DNA of 64,000 nucleotides from Thalassobellus sp050294475 (GCA_050294475.1 JBNKOE010000014.1:62001-126000); one strand, 5' to 3'; positions 44,307 through 52,530 are shown, numbered from the stretch's first letter. A program made the numbers and translations. The notes: generated by a model not told the origin, from the sequence alone.

Positions 44307-46274
44307 ATGAAGCAGCATCTTTTAACTATACTATTACTTCTCTCTATTTTATTTACATATTCACAAGAAAACGACAAAAAACAAACTTATAGAGTCTCGC
44401 TTAGCGATTTAAAAATGACTTCATATGATAAAGATTCTACCGCAAATGCTTTAGTTCTATATGAAAAAGGAAATAGCTATGTTGATAAAAATGATTACGA
44501 TTTAAGAACGGAAGAAAAACATAAAATTAAAATTCTTACCAAAGAAGGCTTTGAAAATGCCAATGTAACTATTTATTTATACAAGAGTGACAATAATAAA
44601 TTTGAAAAAGTAGAAAACATTATGGCTTCTACTTATAATTTAATTGATGGCGAAGTAATTACAACAAAGATAGATAAGAGTAATATTTACAGAGAAAAAT
44701 ATGATGAGAATCACACACTTGTAAAATTTGCGTTGCCTAATATCAAAGAAGGTTCGGTTATAACATATAGTTACACCCTTATATCTCCTTTTATGTTTAA
44801 ATATAAAGGATGGGAGTTTCAGGGGAATATTCCTAAACTATATAGTGAATATTGTACTAGTATCCCAGGTAATTGGCTATATAACATTAAACTAGTTGGA
44901 AGCGAAAAACTATCAACTAATACTAGTGAAATAAAAAAGAATTGCTTAGAAATGTTTAACGGAGCTAGTGCCGATTGTGGAAATAATGTTTATGCAATGA
45001 AAGACATACCTGCTTTTACTATTGAAGATTACATGACTACTAAAAGTAATTATTTAGCTAGAATAGAATATGAGCTAAAAACCTTTAGGGGTATGGATGG
45101 CAGGATTACGAATTATACTAAAACATGGAAAGATGTTGACAAAGAATTAAGAACTGACAAAGAACTTGGTAAACAACTTCTAAAATCTATTAAGCTAGAG
45201 GATTATCTTAGTTCTAAGATAATAAACGAAACTAACACCTTGAAAAAAGCGCAAGCTATTTATAATTATGTACAAAAAAACTACACTTGGAATGGCGATT
45301 ATAAAATATTTAAAGATGTTTCAATAAAAGACTTAACAAAAAACAAATCTGGTAATGTTTCATCAATAAATATTTTACTTCATAATTTATTAAAAGAATC
45401 TGGTATTAATGTTAATCCCGTTTTATTATCAACAAGAAATAATGGCTTTGCAACAACAATATATCCAGTTATTTCAGACTTTAATTATTTAATAGTTCAA
45501 GTATCTATTGAAGGAAAAACATATTTATTGGATGCTACTGACAATTATTTAAGCTTTGGAGATATTCCGTTTAGATGTTTAAATCAAGATGGTCGTTTAT
45601 TAGATTTTGACAATGGAAGTAAATGGATTAATGTTAAGTCGAATACAAAAACAAGTACGTTATATAATGTAAATTTAAATCTTGATATTGATAATAATTT
45701 TACAGGCACTGTGAAAACCAAACGTACAGGCTATCATGCTTTAAATACAAAAAAGAAGTATTTCTCTAATGAAAACACTTATCTTGAAACACTAACTAAT
45801 AATTCGCCTTTCATTGAAATATTTAATCATGAAACCACTGTTGATGATATAACAAGTCCTGATTTCTCTGAATCATACAACATAGAATATACACCAGATA
45901 ATACTGGAGACATTCTATATCTAAATCCGTTTTTTACCAAGTTCTTTTCAGAAAACCCTTTTAAACTTCAAGAACGAACTTACCCTATAGATTTTGGCTA
46001 TAAAGACACTTATTTTTATATGTTTACATTAAAATTTGATGCGAGTTATAATATTATTGAACAGCCTGAAAATATTATTTTATCACTTCCTAATAATGTA
46101 GGACTATTATCGTTTTCAACTAAAGTTTTAGGTAATTCTGTAAATGTATTAATGAAAATAGACTTTAAAGAAGCTATTTATCCAGCTGAATATTACCCAT
46201 ACTTAAAAGAATTTATGCGTAAAATAGTTGCTATACAAACAAACTCTATTATTGCTCTTAAGAAAAACCAATAA
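44307..46274 (+). CDS. DUF3857/transglutaminase-like secreted protein
   Basis: 655 residues. Signal peptide about 1-19 (ends FTYSQ), then the DUF3857 beta-sandwich (about 50-230, EEKHKIKILTKEGFE, YSYTLISPF) and a transglutaminase-like helical/strand region (about 300-420, KKAQAIYNYVQKNYTWNG). The classical Cys of the transglutaminase triad is not evident at ISKDL-type positions: KNKSGNVSSIN stands where GDCKDK usually occurs, so the domain may be inactive as a peptidase. Probably periplasmic. It starts directly after the exonuclease fusion stop. Function unknown. Confidence 0.78.
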   Translation: MKQHLLTILLLLSILFTYSQENDKKQTYRVSLSDLKMTSYDKDSTANALVLYEKGNSYVDKNDYDLRTEEKHKIKILTKEGFENANVTIYLYKSDNNKFEKVENIMASTYNLIDGEVITTKIDKSNIYREKYDENHTLVKFALPNIKEGSVITYSYTLISPFMFKYKGWEFQGNIPKLYSEYCTSIPGNWLYNIKLVGSEKLSTNTSEIKKNCLEMFNGASADCGNNVYAMKDIPAFTIEDYMTTKSNYLARIEYELKTFRGMDGRITNYTKTWKDVDKELRTDKELGKQLLKSIKLEDYLSSKIINETNTLKKAQAIYNYVQKNYTWNGDYKIFKDVSIKDLTKNKSGNVSSINILLHNLLKESGINVNPVLLSTRNNGFATTIYPVISDFNYLIVQVSIEGKTYLLDATDNYLSFGDIPFRCLNQDGRLLDFDNGSKWINVKSNTKTSTLYNVNLNLDIDNNFTGTVKTKRTGYHALNTKKKYFSNENTYLETLTNNSPFIEIFNHETTVDDITSPDFSESYNIEYTPDNTGDILYLNPFFTKFFSENPFKLQERTYPIDFGYKDTYFYMFTLKFDASYNIIEQPENIILSLPNNVGLLSFSTKVLGNSVNVLMKIDFKEAIYPAEYYPYLKEFMRKIVAIQTNSIIALKKNQ

Positions 46275-46295
46275 TCTTTTCTTACTTTTGAGTAT

Positions 46296-47126
46296 ATGAA
46301 TAACAGCAAAAAACCAAATTGGAAAACAAAACTTCATGAAATAATTTATGAAGCAGATACGCCCAAAGGAAAGCTTTTTGATGTTATTTTACTAATTACT
46401 ATCGTTGCAAGTATTATACTTGTTATGCTAGAGAGTGTACAAAGTATTGGTATTAAATACTATAATTTACTTAATATTTCAGAATGGATTATAACCATAC
46501 TTTTCTCTATAGAATATATTGCTAGAATTATTAGTGTAAAAAAACCTATAAAATATATTTTTAGCTTTTATGGCATCATTGATTTTCTTTCAACTATTCC
46601 AAAATATATATCATTACTTGTAGGAGGCATACATCCGCTTGCTGCATTAAGAGCTTTACGATTACTTCGTGTTTTCAGAATTTTAAAATTAGCACGGTAT
46701 TTAGGAGCATCAAATAATTTAATAGCTGCAATAAAAGCAAGTCGTGTTAAAATTTCAGTATTCTTATTTGCTGTTGTTATTATCTCAATTATTTTAGGAA
46801 CTATCATGTATTTAATTGAAGGCGAAGGAAATGGATTCACTAGTATTCCCAGAAGTGTTTATTGGTGTATTGTTACATTAACTACAGTGGGTTATGGAGA
46901 CATTGCTCCACAAACGCCTATAGGTCAATTTATAGCTTCTATTGTAATGATTTTAGGGTATGGTATTATTGCAGTTCCAACGGGAATTGTAACTTCCGAA
47001 TTAACGAAATTAGATTCTGAAAAACCAGAGACTAATACCCAAGCATGTCCTAATTGTTCATCAGAGAACCATAAAGATGATGCCAAATTTTGTTATCATT
47101 GTGGCTATAAATTAAACCATGAGTAA
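46296..47126 (+). CDS. Voltage-gated K+ channel with zinc-ribbon tail
   Basis: 276 residues with six transmembrane helices in Kv order (about 28-50, 58-80, 88-110, 112-132, 150-174, 205-232). Helix S4 (118-134) carries charges at every third position: R119, R122, R125, R128, K131, R134. The selectivity filter is TTVGYGD (196-202). The C-terminal tail holds a zinc ribbon with C251, C254, C266 and C269. This is a bacterial voltage-gated potassium channel; the zinc ribbon is uncommon and could set assembly or sensing. It overlaps miaA by 8 bases and follows the DUF3857 gene by 21. Confidence 0.9.
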   Translation: MNNSKKPNWKTKLHEIIYEADTPKGKLFDVILLITIVASIILVMLESVQSIGIKYYNLLNISEWIITILFSIEYIARIISVKKPIKYIFSFYGIIDFLSTIPKYISLLVGGIHPLAALRALRLLRVFRILKLARYLGASNNLIAAIKASRVKISVFLFAVVIISIILGTIMYLIEGEGNGFTSIPRSVYWCIVTLTTVGYGDIAPQTPIGQFIASIVMILGYGIIAVPTGIVTSELTKLDSEKPETNTQACPNCSSENHKDDAKFCYHCGYKLNHE

Positions 47127-48015
47127 AATTCTAATTTCTATAGTTGGTCCTACTGCTATTGGAAAAACGGCACTAAGTATAAAACTTGCTAATTATTTTA
47201 ATACCGAAATAATTTCGGCAGATTCTCGCCAATTTTTTAAAGAAATGCAAATTGGCACAGCAGCACCTTCAACGGAAGAGTTATCAGCAGCAAAACATCA
47301 TTTTATTCATCATAAATCTATACATGATAATTACAATGTTGGCGCTTTTGAAAAAAATGCTCTTTCGTGCTTAAATACACTTTTTAAAAACCATGATGTT
47401 GTTATCATGGTTGGAGGTTCTGGTTTGTATGTTGATGCTGTTACTAACGGATTAGATAACTTCCCTAAAGTAGATGCAAGCATTCGTCAAAATTTAAATA
47501 CCGATTTAATTACTAAAGGACTTCCTTATTTACAAAATAAGCTAAAAGAACTTGATATTGCTTCGTACAATACAATTGCTATCGATAATCCACAACGTGT
47601 TATTCGTGCTTTAGAAATATGTATTGGCTCAGGAAAACCTTACTCATCATTTTTAAACAAAAGAAAAGAAAAACGAAACTTTAAAACGATAACTATTGGG
47701 CTTACCGCCGAAAGAGAAATCATATACAACCGCATCAATAAACGTGTAGATATGATGATGCACGCAGGACAACTTGATGAAGTAAAAAGTCTAGTTGAAT
47801 ATCAAAATCTAAACGCATTAAACACAGTTGGTTATAAAGAGTTATTCAAATTTTTAAACGGAGAATGGACATTAGATTTTGCTGTTTCTGAAATTAAAAA
47901 GAATACACGACGCTTTGCTAAACGGCAACTTACTTGGTTTAAAAGGAATGAACAAACACTTTGGTTTGATTATAAAACAGATATTGAAACCATACTAAAA
48001 GCTTTAAACATTTAG
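47119..48015 (+). CDS. miaA: tRNA dimethylallyltransferase
   Basis: 298 residues. Walker A GPTAIGKT (10-17), SADSRQFFKEMQIGTAAP (about 32-49), VGGSGLYVDAV (about 94-104) and RFAKRQLTWFKR (about 269-280) are diagnostic. It transfers the dimethylallyl group from DMAPP to A37 of tRNAs that read codons starting with U. The start ATG lies in the end of the potassium-channel gene (8-base overlap), indicating translational coupling. It is the last gene of the co-directed run from 41004. Confidence 0.97.
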   Translation: MSKILISIVGPTAIGKTALSIKLANYFNTEIISADSRQFFKEMQIGTAAPSTEELSAAKHHFIHHKSIHDNYNVGAFEKNALSCLNTLFKNHDVVIMVGGSGLYVDAVTNGLDNFPKVDASIRQNLNTDLITKGLPYLQNKLKELDIASYNTIAIDNPQRVIRALEICIGSGKPYSSFLNKRKEKRNFKTITIGLTAEREIIYNRINKRVDMMMHAGQLDEVKSLVEYQNLNALNTVGYKELFKFLNGEWTLDFAVSEIKKNTRRFAKRQLTWFKRNEQTLWFDYKTDIETILKALNI

Positions 48016-48068
48016 TTCTATTTCAAACTAATACAAAACTTTATTTTGTAAAAATTTTCAACTATATT

Positions 48069-48127
48069 CGTTTAACATTAGATATGAAATATTAAAACGA
48101 TTTCATATCAAGTTGTTGGTATTCATT
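48069..48127 (+). repeat. Short hairpin site ending in GTTGGTATTCATT (site 1)
   Basis: GATATGAAAT (48081-48090) and ATTTCATATC (48100-48109) are exact 10-base inverted repeats. Just outside lie AAC on the left (GTTTAAC) and GTTG on the right, and the site ends in GTTGGTATTCATT (48115-48127), identical to the end of the long repeat at 49090-49102. The gene at 48152 begins 24 bases on. The layout is that of a recombination or insertion site at the left edge of a cassette. Confidence 0.55.
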
Positions 48128-48151
48128 TAAAAAAAACCGAAACGACAATTA

Positions 48152-48952
48152 ATGACTTTAAATTACGATATAGATAAAATTGTAAAGTACTTAGAAAGGT
48201 ATAAGTTAGATTTACCTTTCTTGTACACTTGGAATGCAAAAATAGACAGGTTAGTTGAACTTGAGACATTAACTGAAAGTGAAGTAATAACAATAAACGC
48301 ATTAACTCCTTATGAAAAGGAGCTGAGACTCAAGAAAAAAGTCGGGCAGAAACTAAATGAGACATTAAAGTCGGGCAACGATTTATTTAATAAGTTGTGT
48401 TTATGGGTAATCAAGGACTGGGGTGGAATTAAGACAGCAAGTGACAATGACACAATTTTACTAATTAATGACTTTTTAAATCAGGAAAAACCGACTTTTA
48501 AAAGAATTGCAAGCTTATCAAAAGTTGGAGCATATTTATATCCAGATAAAAATGTAATCTATGACTCTCGGGTAGCTTATTCACTCAACTGGATTATTCT
48601 TTCTGAAAATGCAGGAAATAAATACTTTCCAATTCCAGAAGGACGCAATTCAAAAATGTCTGCCTTTGATTTGAATGTCTTGATACGACTAAAAAATATT
48701 ACGAACTATCAAGTTGACTCAATTTCAAATTTGGACAATAGACGATTTATAAAAAATACTGACAAAGAATTATTCATTGACCCAAAGGATGCATATTCTG
48801 AGTTAAACAACCTTATTCGAAAAATCAACGATAGATTATGGAATGGGGAACTTGAAAAAGAGAAAAATCTCTACTTCACTGAAATGCTTTTGTTCTCAAT
48901 TGCAGACAGAGAAGTATTTATGGATATAACCAATAGATTTAAAATGGAATAA
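48152..48952 (+). CDS. Uncharacterised cassette-borne protein, possibly OGG-like fold
   Basis: 266 residues; no family recognised with certainty. Mostly helical: LDKIVKYLERY-like start, a middle with VKDWGG-type IKDWGGIKTAS (about 89-99) and then RIASLSKVGAYLYPDK followed by VIYDSRVAYSLNWI (about 134-147). The string ASxSKxxxxxxPDxxxIYDSRxAxxL recalls the OGG-like DNA glycosylase fold proteins found in defence contexts; this is a tentative resemblance. No signal peptide or membrane helix. It is the only gene between the two repeat sites at 48115 and 49090, in the same direction, and its neighbours on both sides are unrelated, so it looks acquired. Confidence 0.6.
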   Translation: MTLNYDIDKIVKYLERYKLDLPFLYTWNAKIDRLVELETLTESEVITINALTPYEKELRLKKKVGQKLNETLKSGNDLFNKLCLWVIKDWGGIKTASDNDTILLINDFLNQEKPTFKRIASLSKVGAYLYPDKNVIYDSRVAYSLNWIILSENAGNKYFPIPEGRNSKMSAFDLNVLIRLKNITNYQVDSISNLDNRRFIKNTDKELFIDPKDAYSELNNLIRKINDRLWNGELEKEKNLYFTEMLLFSIADREVFMDITNRFKME

Positions 48953-48962
48953 AGAAAAACGA

Positions 48963-49102
48963 AATGCCAACATTTTGTATAAGTAATGGCAGGGAAAGTA
49001 TTAGATTTTAAGGTTTGTAGCCCGCTCAAACTGCGTAACGGTTTAACAGGGAACTACCACGCAATCTGCCACTACTCATACAATTTACCGTTGGTATTCA
49101 TT
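48963..49102 (+). repeat. Long imperfect palindrome, attC-like (site 2)
   Basis: AATGCCAAC...TTGTATAAGTAATGGCAG (48963-48992) pairs with CTGCCACTACTCATACA... CCGTTGG (49066-49094) over about 25 positions with few mismatches. A second hairpin inside (AAACTG/CGGTTT, 49028-49046) and CCC/GGG (49021-49023, 49049-49051) complete a cruciform. It is clearly richer in G+C than its surroundings and ends in GTTGGTATTCATT. Terminal CCAAC and GTTGG give integron-attC-like ends. I recall similar elements downstream of accessory genes in Bacteroidota, but cannot verify that here. Confidence 0.75.
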
Positions 49103-49115
49103 GTGAAATAAAAAA

Positions 49116-49367
49116 ATGAATAAAATAAAACTGGCTTTAATTTTTTTGCTATTATTTTCTTTAGAATGCTTTAGTCAACAAAATGGGAATCCTGAAATAA
49201 GACAAACAGTTGTCAAAAACGGAATTGGAATTGGAAGTGTAATTGCTATCGTTGTTTCTTAGGATAGAAATAAGTCAATTCTTTATGCGTTATTACACGG
49301 GCTTTTAGGTTGGCTTTATGTTATCTATTTTGTAATAGTACGAGAAAGTGAAGAAAAGAATAAATAA
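49116..49367 (+). pseudogene. Small secreted/membrane protein gene split by an amber codon
   Basis: The frame from ATG at 49116 encodes a signal-like MNKIKLALIFLLLFSLECFS, then QQNGNPEIRQTVVKNG and a hydrophobic GIGIGSVIAIVVS, where TAG occurs at 49260-49262. Beyond it the same frame continues for 34 codons, RNKSILYALLHGLLGWLYVI and a charged end, to TAA at 49365. The continuation has the same codon style and is membrane-like, and a TGG to TAG change (Trp) explains the break. Readthrough or a functional 48-residue product are alternatives. It starts 14 bases after the cassette repeat end, as the gene at 48152 starts 24 bases after site 1. The rest of 49368-49443 shows no gene. Confidence 0.65.
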
Positions 49368-49443
49368 GAATTATTTATCAAATTTTAGGGTAACAAAATA
49401 TGTGCTTAGTTGATTTAATAACATAAACTCTAAAACAAATAAA

Positions 49444-51084
49444 ATGAAAGCTTTAAAAAAAATAACATTCTTTCTTTTTTTACTTAGTAACTTTTTAGGA
49501 TACTCTCAAAACACCCCAACAGTTACAAGTGCTCAAGACTGGAACTCTTCTAGAAGCAATAAAACGTCTTCAACTTCTCGTGTAAGTAATACAAATAACA
49601 ATAATACTTTTAAAGAAAAAGATATAAGTAAAAACATAAATATTGGCTTTGCTTATGGGCTTTCTGTCCCTTCTTCAAGTTTTAAGAACAATACCTATGC
49701 TGGAAATGGCAGCTATTTTGAACTTTCAAGTGCCTATTATTTTTCTAAAATAGGCTTAGGACTTTCTATTGGACAAATTTCAAATCCAACCGATAATAAT
49801 TTTTCCGATTTTACAGAGAACTTAGGATTTTCTATTTTGAATAATTCGGAAAATATTAAATCTACCTATGTAGGTATTGGGCCCGAATATAAACTCAAAC
49901 TGAATAAATTTGAAACTACCTTTCAAATTAAAGCAGGAATGTATACGATTAAATCTTTTGCAATAAAAAGTGATAACATAGAAAATCCAGATGTTACAAT
50001 ACCTGTTTTAAATTTAAATTCTGACAACACAAAAACACTAGGTTTTGTTTCAACTGGTGTTAAATTTGATTATAACATAAACCACAACCTAAGTGTATTT
50101 GTTTCTGCTGGTTATTTAACTACTCTTTCAGGTCAATTAGCTCTTACAGAAAGAAAGGTTGAAGATATAAACAACAATGGGGTAATAGACCAAGAAGACT
50201 TTAAAAGAGCAGACGGTAGCATAAAATATAGCATTACAGAAAAAAATACTCCAATTTCATCATTAAACCTTAGTTTTGGTGTTTCTTATCATTTTAATTT
50301 ATCTACTAAAGCGCAAGATTGGAACTCGAGCAGAAGTAACAAAACTTCTTCTACTTCTCGGGTAAATGATAATAATAACACACCTGCATCTACCAAAGCA
50401 CAAGATTGGAACTCGAGTAGAAGTAACAAAACCTCTTCTACTTCTCGGGTAAGTGATGATAATAACACACCTACATCTACTAAAGCGCAAGATTGGAACT
50501 CGAGTAGAAGCAACAAAACCTCTTCTACTTCTCGGGTAAGTGATGATAATAACACGCCTACATCTACTAAAGCGCAAGATTGGAACTCGAGCAGAAGTAA
50601 CAAAACGTCTTCAGCTGCTCCTGTAGATAATAATGATAATAACGCACCTACATCTACTAAAGCACAAGATTGGAACTCGAGCAGAAGTAACAAAACTTCT
50701 AGAAAAAGTAATCCTAATGGTAATAATCAAAGCCAAGCTGCTAAAAAGAATTGCTTTAAATCGGGCAACATATTTTGGAAAAATACTGACGGCTCTTATT
50801 CTTGCAAAACTACTATTACAAAATCACAGAAATCGATTAAAATCCCGAGAGCACTTGCAAATGACCTTGCAACTGCAAAAAAAATAGTTTTAGGAGATAA
50901 AACACAACAAGGTATCATTGAAATAACTGTAATACATCCCAACAAAAACAAAGTTATTAAGGTAAGTATACCACGACAAAGAGTGCAAGATACTGAAACC
51001 ATTTTGCAACATCTACTAAAATCTACACAAGGCAATGGAGATGATAATGGCAAGGTTAGAATTAAACTTGTAGCAAAAATTTAA
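49444..51084 (+). CDS. Outer-membrane barrel protein with AQDWNSSRSN repeats
   Basis: 546 residues. Signal peptide about 1-21 (ends GYSQ), then one copy of AQDWNSSRSNKTSSTSR (about 30-46), an outer-membrane beta-barrel of the OmpA-like small type (about 60-285; GFAYGLSVP, YVGIGPEYKL, LNLSFGVSYHFNL), then five more copies in a Ser/Thr/Asn-rich stretch (about 287-420) and a C-terminal domain (about 430-546, KIPRALANDLATAKKIV, QRVQDTETILQHLL) that resembles no family I can name. A D-rich stretch NNNGVIDQED (about 241-250) could bind calcium. Probably surface-exposed; the repeats look like spacer or adhesin segments. Unlinked to the neighbouring trmD gene, which has its own promoter. Confidence 0.75.
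   Translation: MKALKKITFFLFLLSNFLGYSQNTPTVTSAQDWNSSRSNKTSSTSRVSNTNNNNTFKEKDISKNINIGFAYGLSVPSSSFKNNTYAGNGSYFELSSAYYFSKIGLGLSIGQISNPTDNNFSDFTENLGFSILNNSENIKSTYVGIGPEYKLKLNKFETTFQIKAGMYTIKSFAIKSDNIENPDVTIPVLNLNSDNTKTLGFVSTGVKFDYNINHNLSVFVSAGYLTTLSGQLALTERKVEDINNNGVIDQEDFKRADGSIKYSITEKNTPISSLNLSFGVSYHFNLSTKAQDWNSSRSNKTSSTSRVNDNNNTPASTKAQDWNSSRSNKTSSTSRVSDDNNTPTSTKAQDWNSSRSNKTSSTSRVSDDNNTPTSTKAQDWNSSRSNKTSSAAPVDNNDNNAPTSTKAQDWNSSRSNKTSRKSNPNGNNQSQAAKKNCFKSGNIFWKNTDGSYSCKTTITKSQKSIKIPRALANDLATAKKIVLGDKTQQGIIEITVIHPNKNKVIKVSIPRQRVQDTETILQHLLKSTQGNGDDNGKVRIKLVAKI
50302..50706 (+). repeat. Tandem 87-base coding repeat
   Basis: Units begin at 50302, 50389, 50476, 50563 (87 bases each) and 50653 (the preceding unit is 90 bases). 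Each encodes STKAQDWNSSRSNKTSS plus a variable segment ending in NNTPT. The middle units are almost identical in DNA, with synonymous differences such as GCG/GCA and AGC/AGT, so they arose by recent duplication. A sixth, more diverged copy lies at 49531-49590, before the barrel. Confidence 0.9.
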
Positions 51085-51262
51085 AAAACAAAAAAACAGC
51101 TCTAGAATTATGCAAAAGCACTATTGATAACATCATGTTAATTAATTGCTTTGATTGTTAGTTATTTGAAAAATTATTTTCAAAATTTTCTCTCTTTAGT
51201 ATTTATTAAATTAGTTATTTAACCTCTCAAAAAATACTCTTTAAAATAACCAACAATTAAAT

Positions 51263-51270
51263 TATCTTTG
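51263..51270 (+). promoter_or_regulatory. -7 box of trmD
   Basis: TATCTTTG matches TAnnTTTG, 18 bases before the chosen trmD start, predicting a leader of about ten bases. This box also argues against the TTG at 51268 as a start, since it lies inside the box. Confidence 0.45.
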
Positions 51271-51288
51271 CAAAACATTAAAAATCTC

Positions 51289-51966
51289 ATGCGAATAGAT
51301 ATTATTACCGTTTTACCAGAATTACTTAAAAGTCCGTTTGAAGCTTCCATTTTAAAACGTGCTATTGAAGCTGGTTTGGTAGAAGTTCATTTTCATAATT
51401 TACGCGATTACACAACCGATAATTATAAATCTATTGACGATACCCAATTTGGTGGTGGCGCTGGTATGGTAATGATGATAGAACCTATAGATAAATGTAT
51501 TTCAGCTTTAAAAGCCGAACGCCATTATGACGAAATTATATATATGACACCCGATGGCGAAACCTTAAAACAAGGTATTGCCAATCATTTATCATTAAAA
51601 GAAAATATTATTATTCTTTGCGGACATTATAAAGGCGTAGACCAACGTGTTAGAGATCTTTTAATTACCCGAGAAATATCTATTGGCGATTATGTACTAT
51701 CTGGTGGCGAGTTAGGTGCTGCCGTACTTTGCGATGCCGTAATAAGATTAATTCCGGGTGTATTAGGAAACGAGACCTCTGCCCTAACCGATTCCTTTCA
51801 AGATGGTTTGCTAGCTCCTCCTATTTATACAAAACCAAGAGAATATAAAGGTATGAAAGTCCCTGAGTTATTGTTTAGTGGTAACCTGCCCGAAATTGAA
51901 AAATGGCGTGAAGAACAAGCTTACCAACACACCAAAGAAGAAAGACCTGATTTATTAAAAAATTAA
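51289..51966 (+). CDS. trmD: tRNA (guanine-37-N1)-methyltransferase
   Basis: 225 residues from ATG at 51289 (MRIDIITVLPELL), the normal length and start; an upstream TTG adds seven residues but lies in the promoter. The trefoil-knot SAM site is ILCGHYKGVDQRV (about 111-123), SIGDYVLSGGELGAAVL (about 133-149), with an early QFGGGAGMVMM (about 53-63). It methylates G37 of tRNAs and prevents +1 frameshifts. A 107-residue membrane protein follows after 3 bases. Confidence 0.96.
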   Translation: MRIDIITVLPELLKSPFEASILKRAIEAGLVEVHFHNLRDYTTDNYKSIDDTQFGGGAGMVMMIEPIDKCISALKAERHYDEIIYMTPDGETLKQGIANHLSLKENIIILCGHYKGVDQRVRDLLITREISIGDYVLSGGELGAAVLCDAVIRLIPGVLGNETSALTDSFQDGLLAPPIYTKPREYKGMKVPELLFSGNLPEIEKWREEQAYQHTKEERPDLLKN

Positions 51967-51969
51967 CCT

Positions 51970-52293
51970 ATGAGTGATATAGAATATTTACAAAACCAAT
52001 ACATGATAATAACAAGTATTAATGGACTAATTCATTTAATCGTACTCGTTGCTTGTATCACATTATTTAATAAAAAAAGAACACCAGGAACTATCCTTTT
52101 ATTACTAGGAAGTATTCTTACATTCCTCCTTCCTTTTGTAAATATTGCGTGTAATATTTGGGTTACACAACAAGACTCTCAACTAGTAATAAAAATGCAA
52201 ACCATTCTAAGCTATGTAGGAAATTTAGCTTATGGTATTTTTGGCGTTGGTTTGTTATTATTTGCCATTAATGATTTAAAAAAACAACGTTAA
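51970..52293 (+). CDS. Small membrane protein of unknown function
   Basis: 107 residues with three hydrophobic helices (about 14-33, 42-62 and 80-100) and short charged ends (NKKRTPGT, NDLKKQR). Its start lies 3 bases after trmD, so it is co-transcribed and probably translationally coupled. No family recognised; there is no signal peptide beyond the first helix. The downstream gap contains the rplS control region. Confidence 0.7.
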   Translation: MSDIEYLQNQYMIITSINGLIHLIVLVACITLFNKKRTPGTILLLLGSILTFLLPFVNIACNIWVTQQDSQLVIKMQTILSYVGNLAYGIFGVGLLLFAINDLKKQR

Positions 52294-52455
52294 TTAATGT
52301 TAGTTCTATAACTTTCAACAAAGTTAGATCTAAAAAAAGTACGATGATATAAGTTATGAGTGTTGAGTAAAATTTGTGATACACGATTAAACGATTCCAC
52401 AATAAACAGTTAAATAATTGTAAATCAAATACATAAATCTAACTAAAGCTCCTTG

Positions 52456-52494
52456 TTTTTAATTATTCATTTTGCTTTTTTAATTATTCATTTT
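52456..52494 (+). repeat. Direct repeats upstream of the rplS promoter
   Basis: TTTTTAATTATTCATTTT occurs at 52456-52473 and again at 52477-52494, offset by 21 bases, two helical turns, and a third weaker form follows in the spacer (ATTATTAATTATT). They end three bases before the -33 TTG. An AT-rich upstream activating element or a regulator site is possible. The rest of 52294-52455 shows only a 7-bp stem TAACTTT/AAAGTTA (52309-52326). Confidence 0.6.
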
Positions 52495-52496
52495 CA

Positions 52497-52526
52497 TTGT
52501 GCATTATTAATTATTAACTATATTTG
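52497..52526 (+). promoter_or_regulatory. rplS promoter, full Bacteroidota consensus
   Basis: TTG (52497-52499), a 19-base spacer, then TATATTTG (52519-52526): the spacing and -7 box match the Bacteroidota vegetative promoter exactly. Transcription should begin about 52532, leaving a leader of about 70 bases. Confidence 0.8.
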
Positions 52527-52530
52527 CACC

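Noticed and set aside
50289..50693. Antisense frames with long Leu/Val-rich repeats on the minus strand of the repeat region
   Set aside because: They are mirror images of the Asp/Asn/Ser codons in the 87-base repeat and lack start-context or family features; the plus-strand gene explains the region.
50302..50706. CRISPR-like regular spacing
   Set aside because: The 87-base units are in-frame coding repeats that differ only synonymously or in a short variable segment; there are no unique spacers and no cas genes.
52309..52326. Hairpin after the 107-residue membrane protein as a terminator
   Set aside because: A 7-bp stem without a following T-run on the plus strand; too weak to call.
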